DNA of 64,000 nt. Origin: Allochromatium humboldtianum. GTDB taxonomy: Bacteria; Pseudomonadota; Gammaproteobacteria; Chromatiales; Chromatiaceae. Below, piece by piece: positions 36,943-47,480 of this stretch. The stretch spans positions 1 through 64,000 of the forward strand of contig NZ_JABZEO010000005.1 of the NCBI RefSeq assembly GCF_013385175.1, read 5' to 3'. The notes beneath the pieces are model-generated. The model had not been told where the DNA came from, did not search any database, and saw nothing but the letters and a program-made list of their open reading frames with translations. Numbering within the stretch: the first letter of the stretch is position 1; every line of letters starts with the position of its first letter. A program made the position numbers and the translations under genes.

Positions 36943-37941
36943 ATGCACGCGACCACGACCGCACTGAAGTCACCGCCCTGGCTGGAGAATGCCGAGGGCC
37001 AGCCAAGGCGCATCGGCGTCGAGATCGAGATGAGTGGTCTCAAGCTCGATGCGCTGGCTGCCGAGGTGGCCGATTTCCTCGGACTCGACATCCGCGAACG
37101 CGGCCGCTATGAGCGCGTGCTGCACGGCGACCCGGCGGGCGACTGGGTGGTCGAACTCGACTACGACCTGCTCAAGCGGCTCGGCCGTCAGGAGCGCACC
37201 GACGAGACCCTGGCCGACGAACTCGGTCGTTCGGCCGAGGAGGTGCTGGCCTGGGCCGCCGAGGCGCTGGTTCCGGTCGAGCTGGTCGGTCCGCCGCTGC
37301 CGCTCCAGCGGCTGGCAGAGATCGAGGCGCTGATCGCGCGGTTGCGCGCAGCCGGAGCCAAGGGCACCTCGGACGCTCTGGTCAATGCCTTCGGACTCCA
37401 GTTCAATCCCGAGGTACCGGACACCGGGGCGCACGTCATCACAGCCTGCCTGAAGGCGTTTCTGTGTCTGTCCGACTGGCTGGTCGCACGGGCCGACATC
37501 GATCTCACGCGCCGCGTCACCAGCTACGTCGATCCCTTTCCGCTCGATTATGTGCGTCGCGTGATCGCGCCCGACTACTGGCCCGATCTGGCCACGCTGA
37601 TCGACGACTATCTGGCCGACAACCCGACACGCAACCGGATGCTCGATCTGCTGCCGCTGTTCCTGTTCCTCGATGAAGAACGGGTGCGGCGGGTCACGCA
37701 GGATAGTCTGATCAAGGCGCGTCCGACCTTCCACTACCGCCTGCCCGATTGCGAGATCCATCGGCCGGACTGGGGGCTGTATCTGGCCTGGAACGACTGG
37801 GTGGAGGTCGAGCGTCTGGCGGCGGACGCGGCGCGCCTGAACGCCTGTTGCGCAGCCTATCAGGCGCATCTCGATCGCCCGCTCGACCGTTGGCTCGGTG
37901 ACTGGGCGGCGATCCTGGAGGCCGAATGGATCGGCCCGTGA
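36943..37941 (+). CDS. Amidoligase-family enzyme (glutamine synthetase/ATP-grasp-like)
   Basis: 332 residues. It begins with the characteristic RRIGVEIEMSGLKLDALA strand near residue 22 and continues with VVELDYDLLKRLG and the Asn/Gln motif AFGLQFNPEVPDTGAHVI. These match the predicted amidoligase_2 family, which is related to glutamine synthetase-type ligases and expected to make amide bonds from ATP, a carboxylate and an amine. It overlaps a glutamine amidotransferase-like gene by 16 bp; the pairing is recurrent for this family and suggests the amidotransferase supplies or removes the amine. Product unknown. Confidence 0.8.
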   Translation: MHATTTALKSPPWLENAEGQPRRIGVEIEMSGLKLDALAAEVADFLGLDIRERGRYERVLHGDPAGDWVVELDYDLLKRLGRQERTDETLADELGRSAEEVLAWAAEALVPVELVGPPLPLQRLAEIEALIARLRAAGAKGTSDALVNAFGLQFNPEVPDTGAHVITACLKAFLCLSDWLVARADIDLTRRVTSYVDPFPLDYVRRVIAPDYWPDLATLIDDYLADNPTRNRMLDLLPLFLFLDEERVRRVTQDSLIKARPTFHYRLPDCEIHRPDWGLYLAWNDWVEVERLAADAARLNACCAAYQAHLDRPLDRWLGDWAAILEAEWIGP

Positions 37942-38624
37942 TCGCCATCACCGGACCGGCGCGCGGGGCCTTCGGTCCGCGCGCCCTGGTGGCGCTGGCG
38001 GTTCGTTTATATGGTGGTCAGCCGCTCCAGGTGCGTCCTGGCGACGACCTGGAGCGGCTGACCTATCACGGCGTGATCGTGACCGGCGGGCACGATGTCG
38101 AGCCGGTGCTCTATGCCGCCGAGCCGGAGGTCGAGCCGAACTATGACCCGGCGCGCGATGCGCTGGAGATGGCGGTGATCCGGGCGGCGCTGGCAGCGGG
38201 AGTGCCGCTGCTCGGGATCTGTCGCGGGGCGCAGTTGCTCAATGTCTGCCGGGGCGGCACCCTGTTCCAGGAACTGCGCTCGCGCCGCCGCAAGACCTCG
38301 CACCGCTGGACGGTGCTGCCGCTGAAGACGCTGTGCGTGACGGAGGATTCCAGGGTTTTGGGCCGGATCCTGGCGCCATGCTGCCGACGGCACATCAACA
38401 GCCTGCACAATCAGGCCATCGATCGCGTCGGCGAGGGTTTGCGGGTGAGCGGGCGCGATCTCGACGGCATCGTCCAGGCGATCGAGGATCCGGAGGCCGG
38501 CTTTCTGCTGGGCGTTCAGTGGCATCCGGAGTTCCTGCTCTATCTGTCGCGCCAGCGCGCTCTGTTCGGCGCACTCGTCGCGCAGGCCCGTTCCGTGCTC
38601 ATCGCCGGAACCTCTGCGCGCTGA
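37926..38624 (+). CDS. Class I glutamine amidotransferase-like protein (peptidase C26)
   Basis: 232 residues. The catalytic triad of the gamma-glutamyl hydrolase/PuuD group is present: the nucleophile Cys99 in LGICRGAQLLNVCRGGTLFQ, His200 in GVQWHPEFL and the nearby Glu202. GVIVTGGHDVEPVLY near the start is the family oxyanion-side motif. It could liberate ammonia from glutamine for the preceding ligase or cleave its gamma-glutamyl product. The ATG lies within the last codons of the amidoligase gene, so translation is coupled. Confidence 0.88.
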   Translation: MDRPVIAITGPARGAFGPRALVALAVRLYGGQPLQVRPGDDLERLTYHGVIVTGGHDVEPVLYAAEPEVEPNYDPARDALEMAVIRAALAAGVPLLGICRGAQLLNVCRGGTLFQELRSRRRKTSHRWTVLPLKTLCVTEDSRVLGRILAPCCRRHINSLHNQAIDRVGEGLRVSGRDLDGIVQAIEDPEAGFLLGVQWHPEFLLYLSRQRALFGALVAQARSVLIAGTSAR

Positions 38625-38672
38625 AGTGACCGCTGTCGCCGCCGAATGGATTCGAATGGAACAGTCAGCGGC

Positions 38673-38695
38673 TATACTGTCTGATCAGGTATAGT
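38673..38695 (+). promoter_or_regulatory. Dyad with two -10-like boxes before the Ser/Thr-rich protein
   Basis: TATACT (38673-38678) and TATAGT (38690-38695) flank the palindrome CTGATCAG (38681-38688); the outer TATAC and GTATA also pair. The site lies 38-60 bp before the start codon. It could be a promoter with an operator on top. Confidence 0.35.
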
Positions 38696-38732
38696 GATCG
38701 ACACACCGCATTCGCGGAGCCTGGAGGGTTTT

Positions 38733-39131
38733 ATGAACGAAATCGGGTTGTCCAGCAACATTCCGTCGACGAGCGCGACCAGGGCCTATACGCCGCCGCG
38801 CGTCGACTCCGGGTCCGAAAGCACGCCGGCCACTCCCAGTGTGACCACGTCGACGCCGGATCGCGGCGCCAACTCCACGCCACCGACACAAACGGTCAGT
38901 TCCTCCAGCGAAACCATCTCGATTTCGCAGGACGCCTATCGTCTGCAGCAAGCCGGCGCGTCCACGACCGGAGCCGTCGAGTCCACGTCGGACAGCGGCC
39001 TGAATTCCGAGCAGGCGATGGCCATGGCTCAGACGGCCCGAGAAACGATGGCCCAGAATCCCCAGCTCGCTTTTCAGGCCCAGTCCGGTCAGATGAGTGC
39101 GCAGCAGGTGGCTAGCGTCCTCAGGGTTTGA
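38733..39131 (+). CDS. Ser/Thr-rich small protein of unknown function
   Basis: 132 residues, no signal peptide or membrane helix. The first 80 residues are Ser/Thr/Pro-rich and probably disordered. SSSETISISQDAYRLQQAG in the middle resembles short segments in hook/flagellin-associated and motility-related small proteins. The C-terminal 45 residues (NSEQAMAMAQTARETMAQNPQLAFQAQSG) are Gln/Met/Ala-rich and helical. A GGAGGG ribosome-binding site supports the ATG. No flagellar genes are nearby. Not recognised. Confidence 0.7.
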   Translation: MNEIGLSSNIPSTSATRAYTPPRVDSGSESTPATPSVTTSTPDRGANSTPPTQTVSSSSETISISQDAYRLQQAGASTTGAVESTSDSGLNSEQAMAMAQTARETMAQNPQLAFQAQSGQMSAQQVASVLRV

Positions 39132-39173
39132 GTCCGTAGATGCAGTCGCCGATTCGCCCCGGCCGTTCCTCGG

Positions 39174-41999
<2,826 letters not shown>

Positions 42000-42014
42000 G
42001 AAACGACCCGGCGT

Positions 42015-42428
42015 TCAAACCTTGAGCTGCGCCGCGAAGCGCTTCATGAGCGTCAGTAGCTCGTCGGCCTCGACTCGCCCCGCCCAGGCCGCCAGAAGAT
42101 CCTTGCGCCGCGCCTCCATGATCTCGGGTGGATGCGCGAGATAGCCCATTGCCCAGCTGCCGAACAGACGCTGTTTGATCGGGGCCACTCCGATGAGCAC
42201 TGAATCGAAGTGGCGCCGGTCGTCGAGGATGCGGCCGTAGAGCCGGAACACCTCTTCCTGCTCGCCCTCCAGCACCTGGATGAAGTGTCCGCCCCCGCAG
42301 CAGAGGATACCCGTGATGCCGAGTTCCTTGTTCTTGCGGCGCGAGACCTCCAGGATCTGTTTGAGCGCCTCGTCATCCACGCCCAGACTGGCGCGACTCA
42401 CATACAGCATTCGCGACAGATTGCTCAT
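42015..42428 (-). CDS. BLUF-domain blue-light photoreceptor
   Basis: 137 residues, a single-domain BLUF protein. Flavin-site residues are in place: Tyr9 (MLYVSRAS), Asn33 ([13 protein letters not shown]), Gln51 (HFIQVLEGE), Trp92 and Met94 (FGSWAMGY). Such short BLUF proteins bind FAD and pass the light signal to a separate partner, for example a response regulator or phosphodiesterase. Encoded 15 bp before uvrA on the same strand, so co-expression with excision repair is plausible. In a phototroph this may tie light exposure to repair or to behaviour. Confidence 0.95.
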   Translation of the reverse strand: MSNLSRMLYVSRASLGVDDEALKQILEVSRRKNKELGITGILCCGGGHFIQVLEGEQEEVFRLYGRILDDRRHFDSVLIGVAPIKQRLFGSWAMGYLAHPPEIMEARRKDLLAAWAGRVEADELLTLMKRFAAQLKV

Positions 42429-42511
42429 CGGCCCTCACTCGACCCCGCTTTATCGTAGTCAACCGAAAGTCGGCATGATATCGCGCAGCCCGATGGATCT
42501 CGTCGAAAAAC

Positions 42512-43315
42512 TCAGGCGCGTTCCGCCGCCTTCGCCAGCGTCCAGTGACGCTCCATCGCTTCGCGGGTCTCCAGACTCGGTTCGAGCCCTTGGTCGCGCA
42601 GCCCGCACTCGACCTGGGCGAAGCGACGTTCGAAGCGCTGATTGGCGGCGCGCAAGGCCTGTTCGGCGTCCACGCCCATATGACGGGCCAGATTGACGCA
42701 GGAAAACAGCAGATCGCCGATCTCGTGGACGCGCTCGGTCGGATCGGCGTGCTCGGCCAGGGTCGCGCGACACTCGGCGAGTTCTTCCTCGACCTTGCCG
42801 AAGACGGCCGACAGTTCGTCCCAATCGAATCCGACCCGTGCGGCACGACGCTGGAGCTTCTCGGCGCGCACCAGGGCCGGCAGTGCGCGCGCGACGCCGG
42901 CCAGGATTCCGTTCGACTCCCCGCTCTCAGTGCCCGCACGCTCGGCGGCCTTGATCTGCTCCCAGTGGACCCGGATGGCCGCCGTATCCGCCAGTTCGGC
43001 CGCGCCGAAGACATGCGGATGACGCCGAATCAGCTTGTCGCAGATCGCCGCGACCACGTCCGGGAAGGCGAAATGTCCATCCTCCTCCGCCATGCGTGAA
43101 TGGAAGACGACCTGGAGCAGCAGGTCGCCGAGTTCATCGCGCAAGGCCGCCATGTCTTCGCGCTCGATCGCCTCGGCGACCTCGTAGGCCTCCTCTAGCG
43201 TATAGGGCAGGATGGTGCGGAAGGTCTGCTCCAGATCCCAGGGACAGCCGTGCTCGGGATCGCGCAGTCGCGCCATGATGGCGATGAGTCGGTCGATCGG
43301 TGGGGTGTCGGTCAT
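42512..43315 (-). CDS. mazG: MazG nucleoside triphosphate pyrophosphohydrolase
   Basis: 267 residues. Two MazG repeats: the first contains CPWDLEQTFRTILPYTLEEAYEVAEAI and LRDELGDLLLQVVFHSRMAEE, with EExxE and ExxD metal-binding residues. The second contains EKLQRRAARVGFDWDE, KVEEELAE and EIGDLLFSCVNLARHMGVDAEQAL. It hydrolyses non-canonical or excess NTPs and can dampen the ppGpp response. The ATG at 43315 starts the family-like DRLIAIMARLRDPE; the longer upstream frame is unsupported. Confidence 0.95.
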   Translation of the reverse strand: MTDTPPIDRLIAIMARLRDPEHGCPWDLEQTFRTILPYTLEEAYEVAEAIEREDMAALRDELGDLLLQVVFHSRMAEEDGHFAFPDVVAAICDKLIRRHPHVFGAAELADTAAIRVHWEQIKAAERAGTESGESNGILAGVARALPALVRAEKLQRRAARVGFDWDELSAVFGKVEEELAECRATLAEHADPTERVHEIGDLLFSCVNLARHMGVDAEQALRAANQRFERRFAQVECGLRDQGLEPSLETREAMERHWTLAKAAERA

Positions 43316-43460
43316 GGCAACCCGTGGTGATGGAAACGCTTGACGGTCGGGAGACGGTATCACAGCGTACCGAACTCGGTTAAGCTTGGTGCGATGAGCT
43401 GATTCTCCCGACCCTCGCCCGCCAAGGCCGGCGACGCACAACCTGGGGTGATTGCCGCGC

Positions 43461-44810
43461 ATGCCATTGATTCCGAGCGCCGACGAACTCCTGCGGCTGG
43501 CCCCTGACGCCGCGTCCGTCAAGGCGGCCAAGGGACTGGTCATTCCGGCCAAATGGCCCCGGCTCGGCTATGACGAGACGGCGGTCTGGGGCGAGTGTCA
43601 GGGCAGCGGCTCCAAACCCTATCAGACGCAGATCGATCTCTCCGGTCCGGCCTTCCGCTGTAGCTGTCCGAGCCGCAAATTCCCCTGCAAGCATGGTCTG
43701 GCGCTCGGTCTGCTGTATCTGCAACATCCCGATCGCTTCACGCGCACCGATCCGCCCGACTGGGTCGGCGAGTGGCTGGCCTCGCGCGCCCAGCGCAGTG
43801 AACGCCAGACGAAACGCCAGGAGTCGGCCGCGGGTGCCGGCTCAACGCCGACCGATCCTCGGGCCGCCGCGCGCCGCGAGGCCGAGCGTCAACGACGTCT
43901 GACGGAGGGTCTCGGCGAGTTGGAAGCCTGGCTGGCCGATCGGCTGCGTCAGGGGCTGGCCCAGCTCCAGGGTCAATCGGAGATCTGGATCGCCATGGCC
44001 GCGCGTCTGGTCGACGCCCAGCTTCCGGGGCTGGCTGAGCGGCTGAGACGCGCGGGCGCGCTGGTCGGTCGCGGCGAGCACTGGCCGAGCCGACTGCTGG
44101 CCGAACTCGGTCGGCTGCAACTCCTGATCGACGGCGCCAGACGTCTGGACAGCCTGTCGGCCGGCGAGCAGGCCGATCTGCGTGCGGCTCTGGGTCTGCC
44201 CCAGGACAAGGGCGCCGTGCTGGAGACGGGCGAGCGCCTCAGTGACGACTGGCAGGTGCTGGGCGTTCACATCGCCGAGGAAGAGCGGCTGGTGATGCGC
44301 CGCGTCTGGCTCCAGGGCCGAACCAGCGACCGCCCGGCACTGGTGCTGGACTACAGCCACGGTCAAGCGAACTTCGAGCCGATGCTGACGGTCGGCGACA
44401 CTCTGGCCGCGATCCTCGCCTTCTATCCAAGTGCCGCGCCGATGCGCGCGCTGTTCGTCGATTCGCCGCGCCGTCTCCCGGAGGCCGCGTCCCGGCCGTC
44501 CGTCCCGCTCGCGGATGCGCTGGAACGGTTGGCCGACCAGATCGCCGCCAATCCCTGGCCGGCCGTTCGCGTGCTGAGCGTCTCCGGCGTCCCGCAGCCC
44601 GACACGAGCGACGACTGGCGGCTGTACGTCGGCGAGTCCACGACGCTGCGTCTGCAACTCGACACGGACGCGGCCTGGTCGCTCGTCGCGGCTGCCGGCG
44701 GTTCTCCGATCACCCTGTTCGGCGAATGGGATGGCGAGTCGCTGCGCCCGCTCAGTGCCTGGACTCCGGAGCTGATCTGGACCGCCGACACCGCCCGGAG
44801 CGACCGCTGA
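43461..44810 (+). CDS. SWIM zinc-finger protein
   Basis: 449 residues. The SWIM motif is CxC-x6-CxH: Cys67, Cys69, Cys76 and His78 in FRCSCPSRKFPCKHGLALGLLYL, a zinc-binding module for DNA or protein. The rest is mostly helical, Arg/Ala/Leu-rich, with a linker near 110-150. First gene of a five-gene run; its stop and the next start share TGATG. The same five kinds of protein recur together in other bacteria as far as I recall, but I know of no experimentally defined function. It is a candidate target-recognition part of the system. Confidence 0.88.
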   Translation: MPLIPSADELLRLAPDAASVKAAKGLVIPAKWPRLGYDETAVWGECQGSGSKPYQTQIDLSGPAFRCSCPSRKFPCKHGLALGLLYLQHPDRFTRTDPPDWVGEWLASRAQRSERQTKRQESAAGAGSTPTDPRAAARREAERQRRLTEGLGELEAWLADRLRQGLAQLQGQSEIWIAMAARLVDAQLPGLAERLRRAGALVGRGEHWPSRLLAELGRLQLLIDGARRLDSLSAGEQADLRAALGLPQDKGAVLETGERLSDDWQVLGVHIAEEERLVMRRVWLQGRTSDRPALVLDYSHGQANFEPMLTVGDTLAAILAFYPSAAPMRALFVDSPRRLPEAASRPSVPLADALERLADQIAANPWPAVRVLSVSGVPQPDTSDDWRLYVGESTTLRLQLDTDAAWSLVAAAGGSPITLFGEWDGESLRPLSAWTPELIWTADTARSDR

Positions 44811-46375
44811 TGTCACCGCTCGACCAACTGGCCACCCAACTCCTCATCGGCACCGACCGGCGCGCGCCCGAGTGGCCGAACGCGAACGGCGAGCTCGGTC
44901 GTCTGTCCGCCCAGATTCAGGCCGACGCGACCGCCTCGCCCGAAACCACTGCGCTGCGCTTGGCCGGCGTGCTCGCCGTCTGCTCGGCCGCCGGTTTCCG
45001 ACCGCCGCCGACGGATCGACCACAGCTCCCGCTCTGCACTGAGGACGCGCGCCCCGTAGCGGCGGAACCCGAACTGGTGACGACGCTGCAAGCCATCCTG
45101 GACGAAGGGCCGGACCCGCTGCGCGTCCTGGCCTTGCGTCAACTAGACGCCGCCGGCTATCTCCTGCCGCCGCGACTCCTGCCACGCGCCCTGACGCTCG
45201 CCGTTCAACAGACCGATCTGCGTCCCTGGCTGCCGCCTGTGGTCGGCGAGCGCGGACGCTGGCTGGCGCGTCTCCATCCGGAGTGGTCGCCTGCCCTGAC
45301 ATTGGACGAAACGCCGCCCGATCCCGACTGGTGGGACAGCGGCACGCTGGACCAGCGGTGTCGGTTCCTGGCGGCCCAGCGTCGCCGCGACCCGGCCGAA
45401 GCGCGCGAGCGACTGGCCCAAACCCTGGGTGAAACCGACGCGCGTGGGCGCACCCGACTGCTCGCTGAGCTGGAGACCGGCCTGAGCCTGGAGGACCAGG
45501 ACGTTCTGGAGACCTGTCTACAGGACCGGAGCAAAGAGGTGCGCCGACAGGCCGGTGCACTGCTCGCCCGCTTGCCCGACAGCCGCTATGTCTCCCGTCT
45601 GACCGAGCGTGTCGGTGCCTGTCTCGGCCAGACGCGCAAACGCCTGCGACAGGTGCCGACGATCGAGCCGCCCGCCGCCTTCGAGCCGGACTGGACGCTG
45701 GATGCCATCGAGGAGACGCCTCCCAAGGGCGAGGGACTCGGTCAGCGCGCCTGGTGGCTCTACCAACTGGCGCGCGCTCTGTCGCTCGGCTGGTGGACCG
45801 GCCAGACCGGACTGGACCCGGCCGACTGCGTGCGCTGGGCCAAGAGCACCGACTGGGAACTCGCCCTGCTGCGGGCCTGGAGCGAGGCGCTCGCCCGCAC
45901 CCCGTCACTCGACTGGACCGAGGCGATCCTGAACCGGCTGCCAGTCGAGGGGCTGGCGCTCGATCCACTGGACCTCGTCGACCGGCTCCCGGCCGTCGAG
46001 CGCGAAGCCTACTGGCTGGCCCTGATCGAGCGTCCGCCCCGCGGCCTGTCCCTGGGTCTGTTGCTGACCCGCTTCACCCAGGGACTGATGCGCGAGGGTC
46101 TGCCCGGCCTGTCCGTGCCCGGCGCGCGGCGTCTGCTCGATCGGCTCTATCGCCAGGGCGGTGCAGGCCGTCTGGTCCAGGACTACAGCCTGCGCCGCGC
46201 CCTGCCCGGCTTCATCGCCTGTCTGCCGGACGCACTGCTCGACGAAGCCGCCAACGGCTGGCCGCGCGAGAGCCTGGACTCGCCTGCCGCGACCGAGACC
46301 CAGGCCCAAATTCTGGCCATCGTTCGGCAGCGCCAGATCCTCAACCACCATCTTCAGACAGGGCGATCCGCATGA
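44810..46375 (+). CDS. DUF5691 family protein
   Basis: 521 residues, no signal or membrane helices. The family-like start LDQLATQLLIGTDRRAPEWP is followed by long helical, repeat-like segments (LALRQLDAAGYLLPPRLLPRAL; RREEV-like RSKEVRRQAGALLARLPDSRY, the latter HEAT-like). Could be a scaffold or adaptor. Coupled on both sides: 1-bp overlap with the SWIM gene and 4-bp (ATGA) with the MoxR ATPase gene. Function unknown. Confidence 0.82.
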   Translation: MSPLDQLATQLLIGTDRRAPEWPNANGELGRLSAQIQADATASPETTALRLAGVLAVCSAAGFRPPPTDRPQLPLCTEDARPVAAEPELVTTLQAILDEGPDPLRVLALRQLDAAGYLLPPRLLPRALTLAVQQTDLRPWLPPVVGERGRWLARLHPEWSPALTLDETPPDPDWWDSGTLDQRCRFLAAQRRRDPAEARERLAQTLGETDARGRTRLLAELETGLSLEDQDVLETCLQDRSKEVRRQAGALLARLPDSRYVSRLTERVGACLGQTRKRLRQVPTIEPPAAFEPDWTLDAIEETPPKGEGLGQRAWWLYQLARALSLGWWTGQTGLDPADCVRWAKSTDWELALLRAWSEALARTPSLDWTEAILNRLPVEGLALDPLDLVDRLPAVEREAYWLALIERPPRGLSLGLLLTRFTQGLMREGLPGLSVPGARRLLDRLYRQGGAGRLVQDYSLRRALPGFIACLPDALLDEAANGWPRESLDSPAATETQAQILAIVRQRQILNHHLQTGRSA

Positions 46376-47451
46376 ATCAGATCCTGCGCCAGCACGCCGA
46401 ACAGTCCTTCGCCGAGGAACTCGACGCACTCAAGCAGAGCGACAACCGCCAGCGTCCGCCCAACTGGGCCATGTCGCCCTGGGCGGTGGCGACCTATCTG
46501 CTCGGCGGACGGCTCGACAACGGCTTCGAGGTCAGTCCCAAATACATCGGCAGCCGGCGGCTGATCGAGACCGCGATCGCCACCCTGACCACCGATCGCG
46601 CCCTGCTGCTGTTCGGGGTGCCGGGGACGGCCAAGTCCTGGGTCTCGGAGCATCTGGCCGCCGCTGTCTGCGGCGACTCGACCCTGCTCATCCAGGGCAC
46701 CGCCGGCACCAGCGAGGAACAACTGCGCTACGGCTGGAACTATGCCGAACTGCTGTCGAAAGGCCCCTCGACCCAGGCCCTGGTACAAAGCCCGCTGATG
46801 CGCGCCATGGAACAGGGCAAGATCGCCCGTGTCGAGGAACTGACGCGCATCCCGGCCGATGTCCAGGACACGCTGATCACCCTGCTCTCGGAGAAGTCGC
46901 TGCCCGTGCCCGAACTGGGCACCGAGGTCCAGGCCGTGCGCGGCTTCAACGCCATCGCCACCGCCAACAACCGCGACAAGGGCATTAACGAACTCTCCAG
47001 CGCCCTCAAGCGCCGCTTCAACACCGTGGTGCTGCCGCTGCCGTCCAGCGCGGACGAAGAGGTCGCCATCGTCAGCAAGCGCGTGGCCGAACTCGGGCGC
47101 GCGCTCGATCTGCCCGCCGAGCCGCCCGCCTTGAAAGAGGTGCAGCGTGTGGTGCGAATCTTCCGCGAGTTGCGCAACGGTCAGACCGAGGACGGAAAGA
47201 CCAAGCTCAAGGCCCCGAGCGCCACGCTCAGCACCGCCGAGGCCATCTCGGTCATCAACAACGGCGTGGCGCTCGCCGCGCACTTCGGCGACGGGGTGAT
47301 GCGCGCCGGCGACATCGCTTCGAGCCTGATCGGCGCCATCGTCAAGGATCCGGTGCAGGATGCGCTGGTCTGGCGCGAGTACCAGGAGACCGTGATCAAG
47401 GAACGCGGCGACTGGAAGGATCTCTACCGCGCCTGCCGCGACCACGACTGA
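46372..47451 (+). CDS. MoxR-type AAA+ ATPase
   Basis: 359 residues. Walker A is GVPGTAKSW (residues 82-90). The downstream core includes LIQGTAGTSEEQLRYGWNYAELL, VEELTRIPADVQDTLITLLSEKSLPVPELG and the sensor/arginine-finger region ATANNRDKGINELSSALKRRFN. MoxR ATPases act as chaperones that remodel or load metal into partner proteins, usually with a VWA protein; such a gene lies two positions downstream. The canonical Walker B DE is read here as VEE, a small variation to check. Start ATG overlaps the previous stop by 4 bp. Confidence 0.92.
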   Translation: MNQILRQHAEQSFAEELDALKQSDNRQRPPNWAMSPWAVATYLLGGRLDNGFEVSPKYIGSRRLIETAIATLTTDRALLLFGVPGTAKSWVSEHLAAAVCGDSTLLIQGTAGTSEEQLRYGWNYAELLSKGPSTQALVQSPLMRAMEQGKIARVEELTRIPADVQDTLITLLSEKSLPVPELGTEVQAVRGFNAIATANNRDKGINELSSALKRRFNTVVLPLPSSADEEVAIVSKRVAELGRALDLPAEPPALKEVQRVVRIFRELRNGQTEDGKTKLKAPSATLSTAEAISVINNGVALAAHFGDGVMRAGDIASSLIGAIVKDPVQDALVWREYQETVIKERGDWKDLYRACRDHD

Positions 47452-47480
47452 GCGCGCCGCGCCCACAGCGGGGGAGCCAC

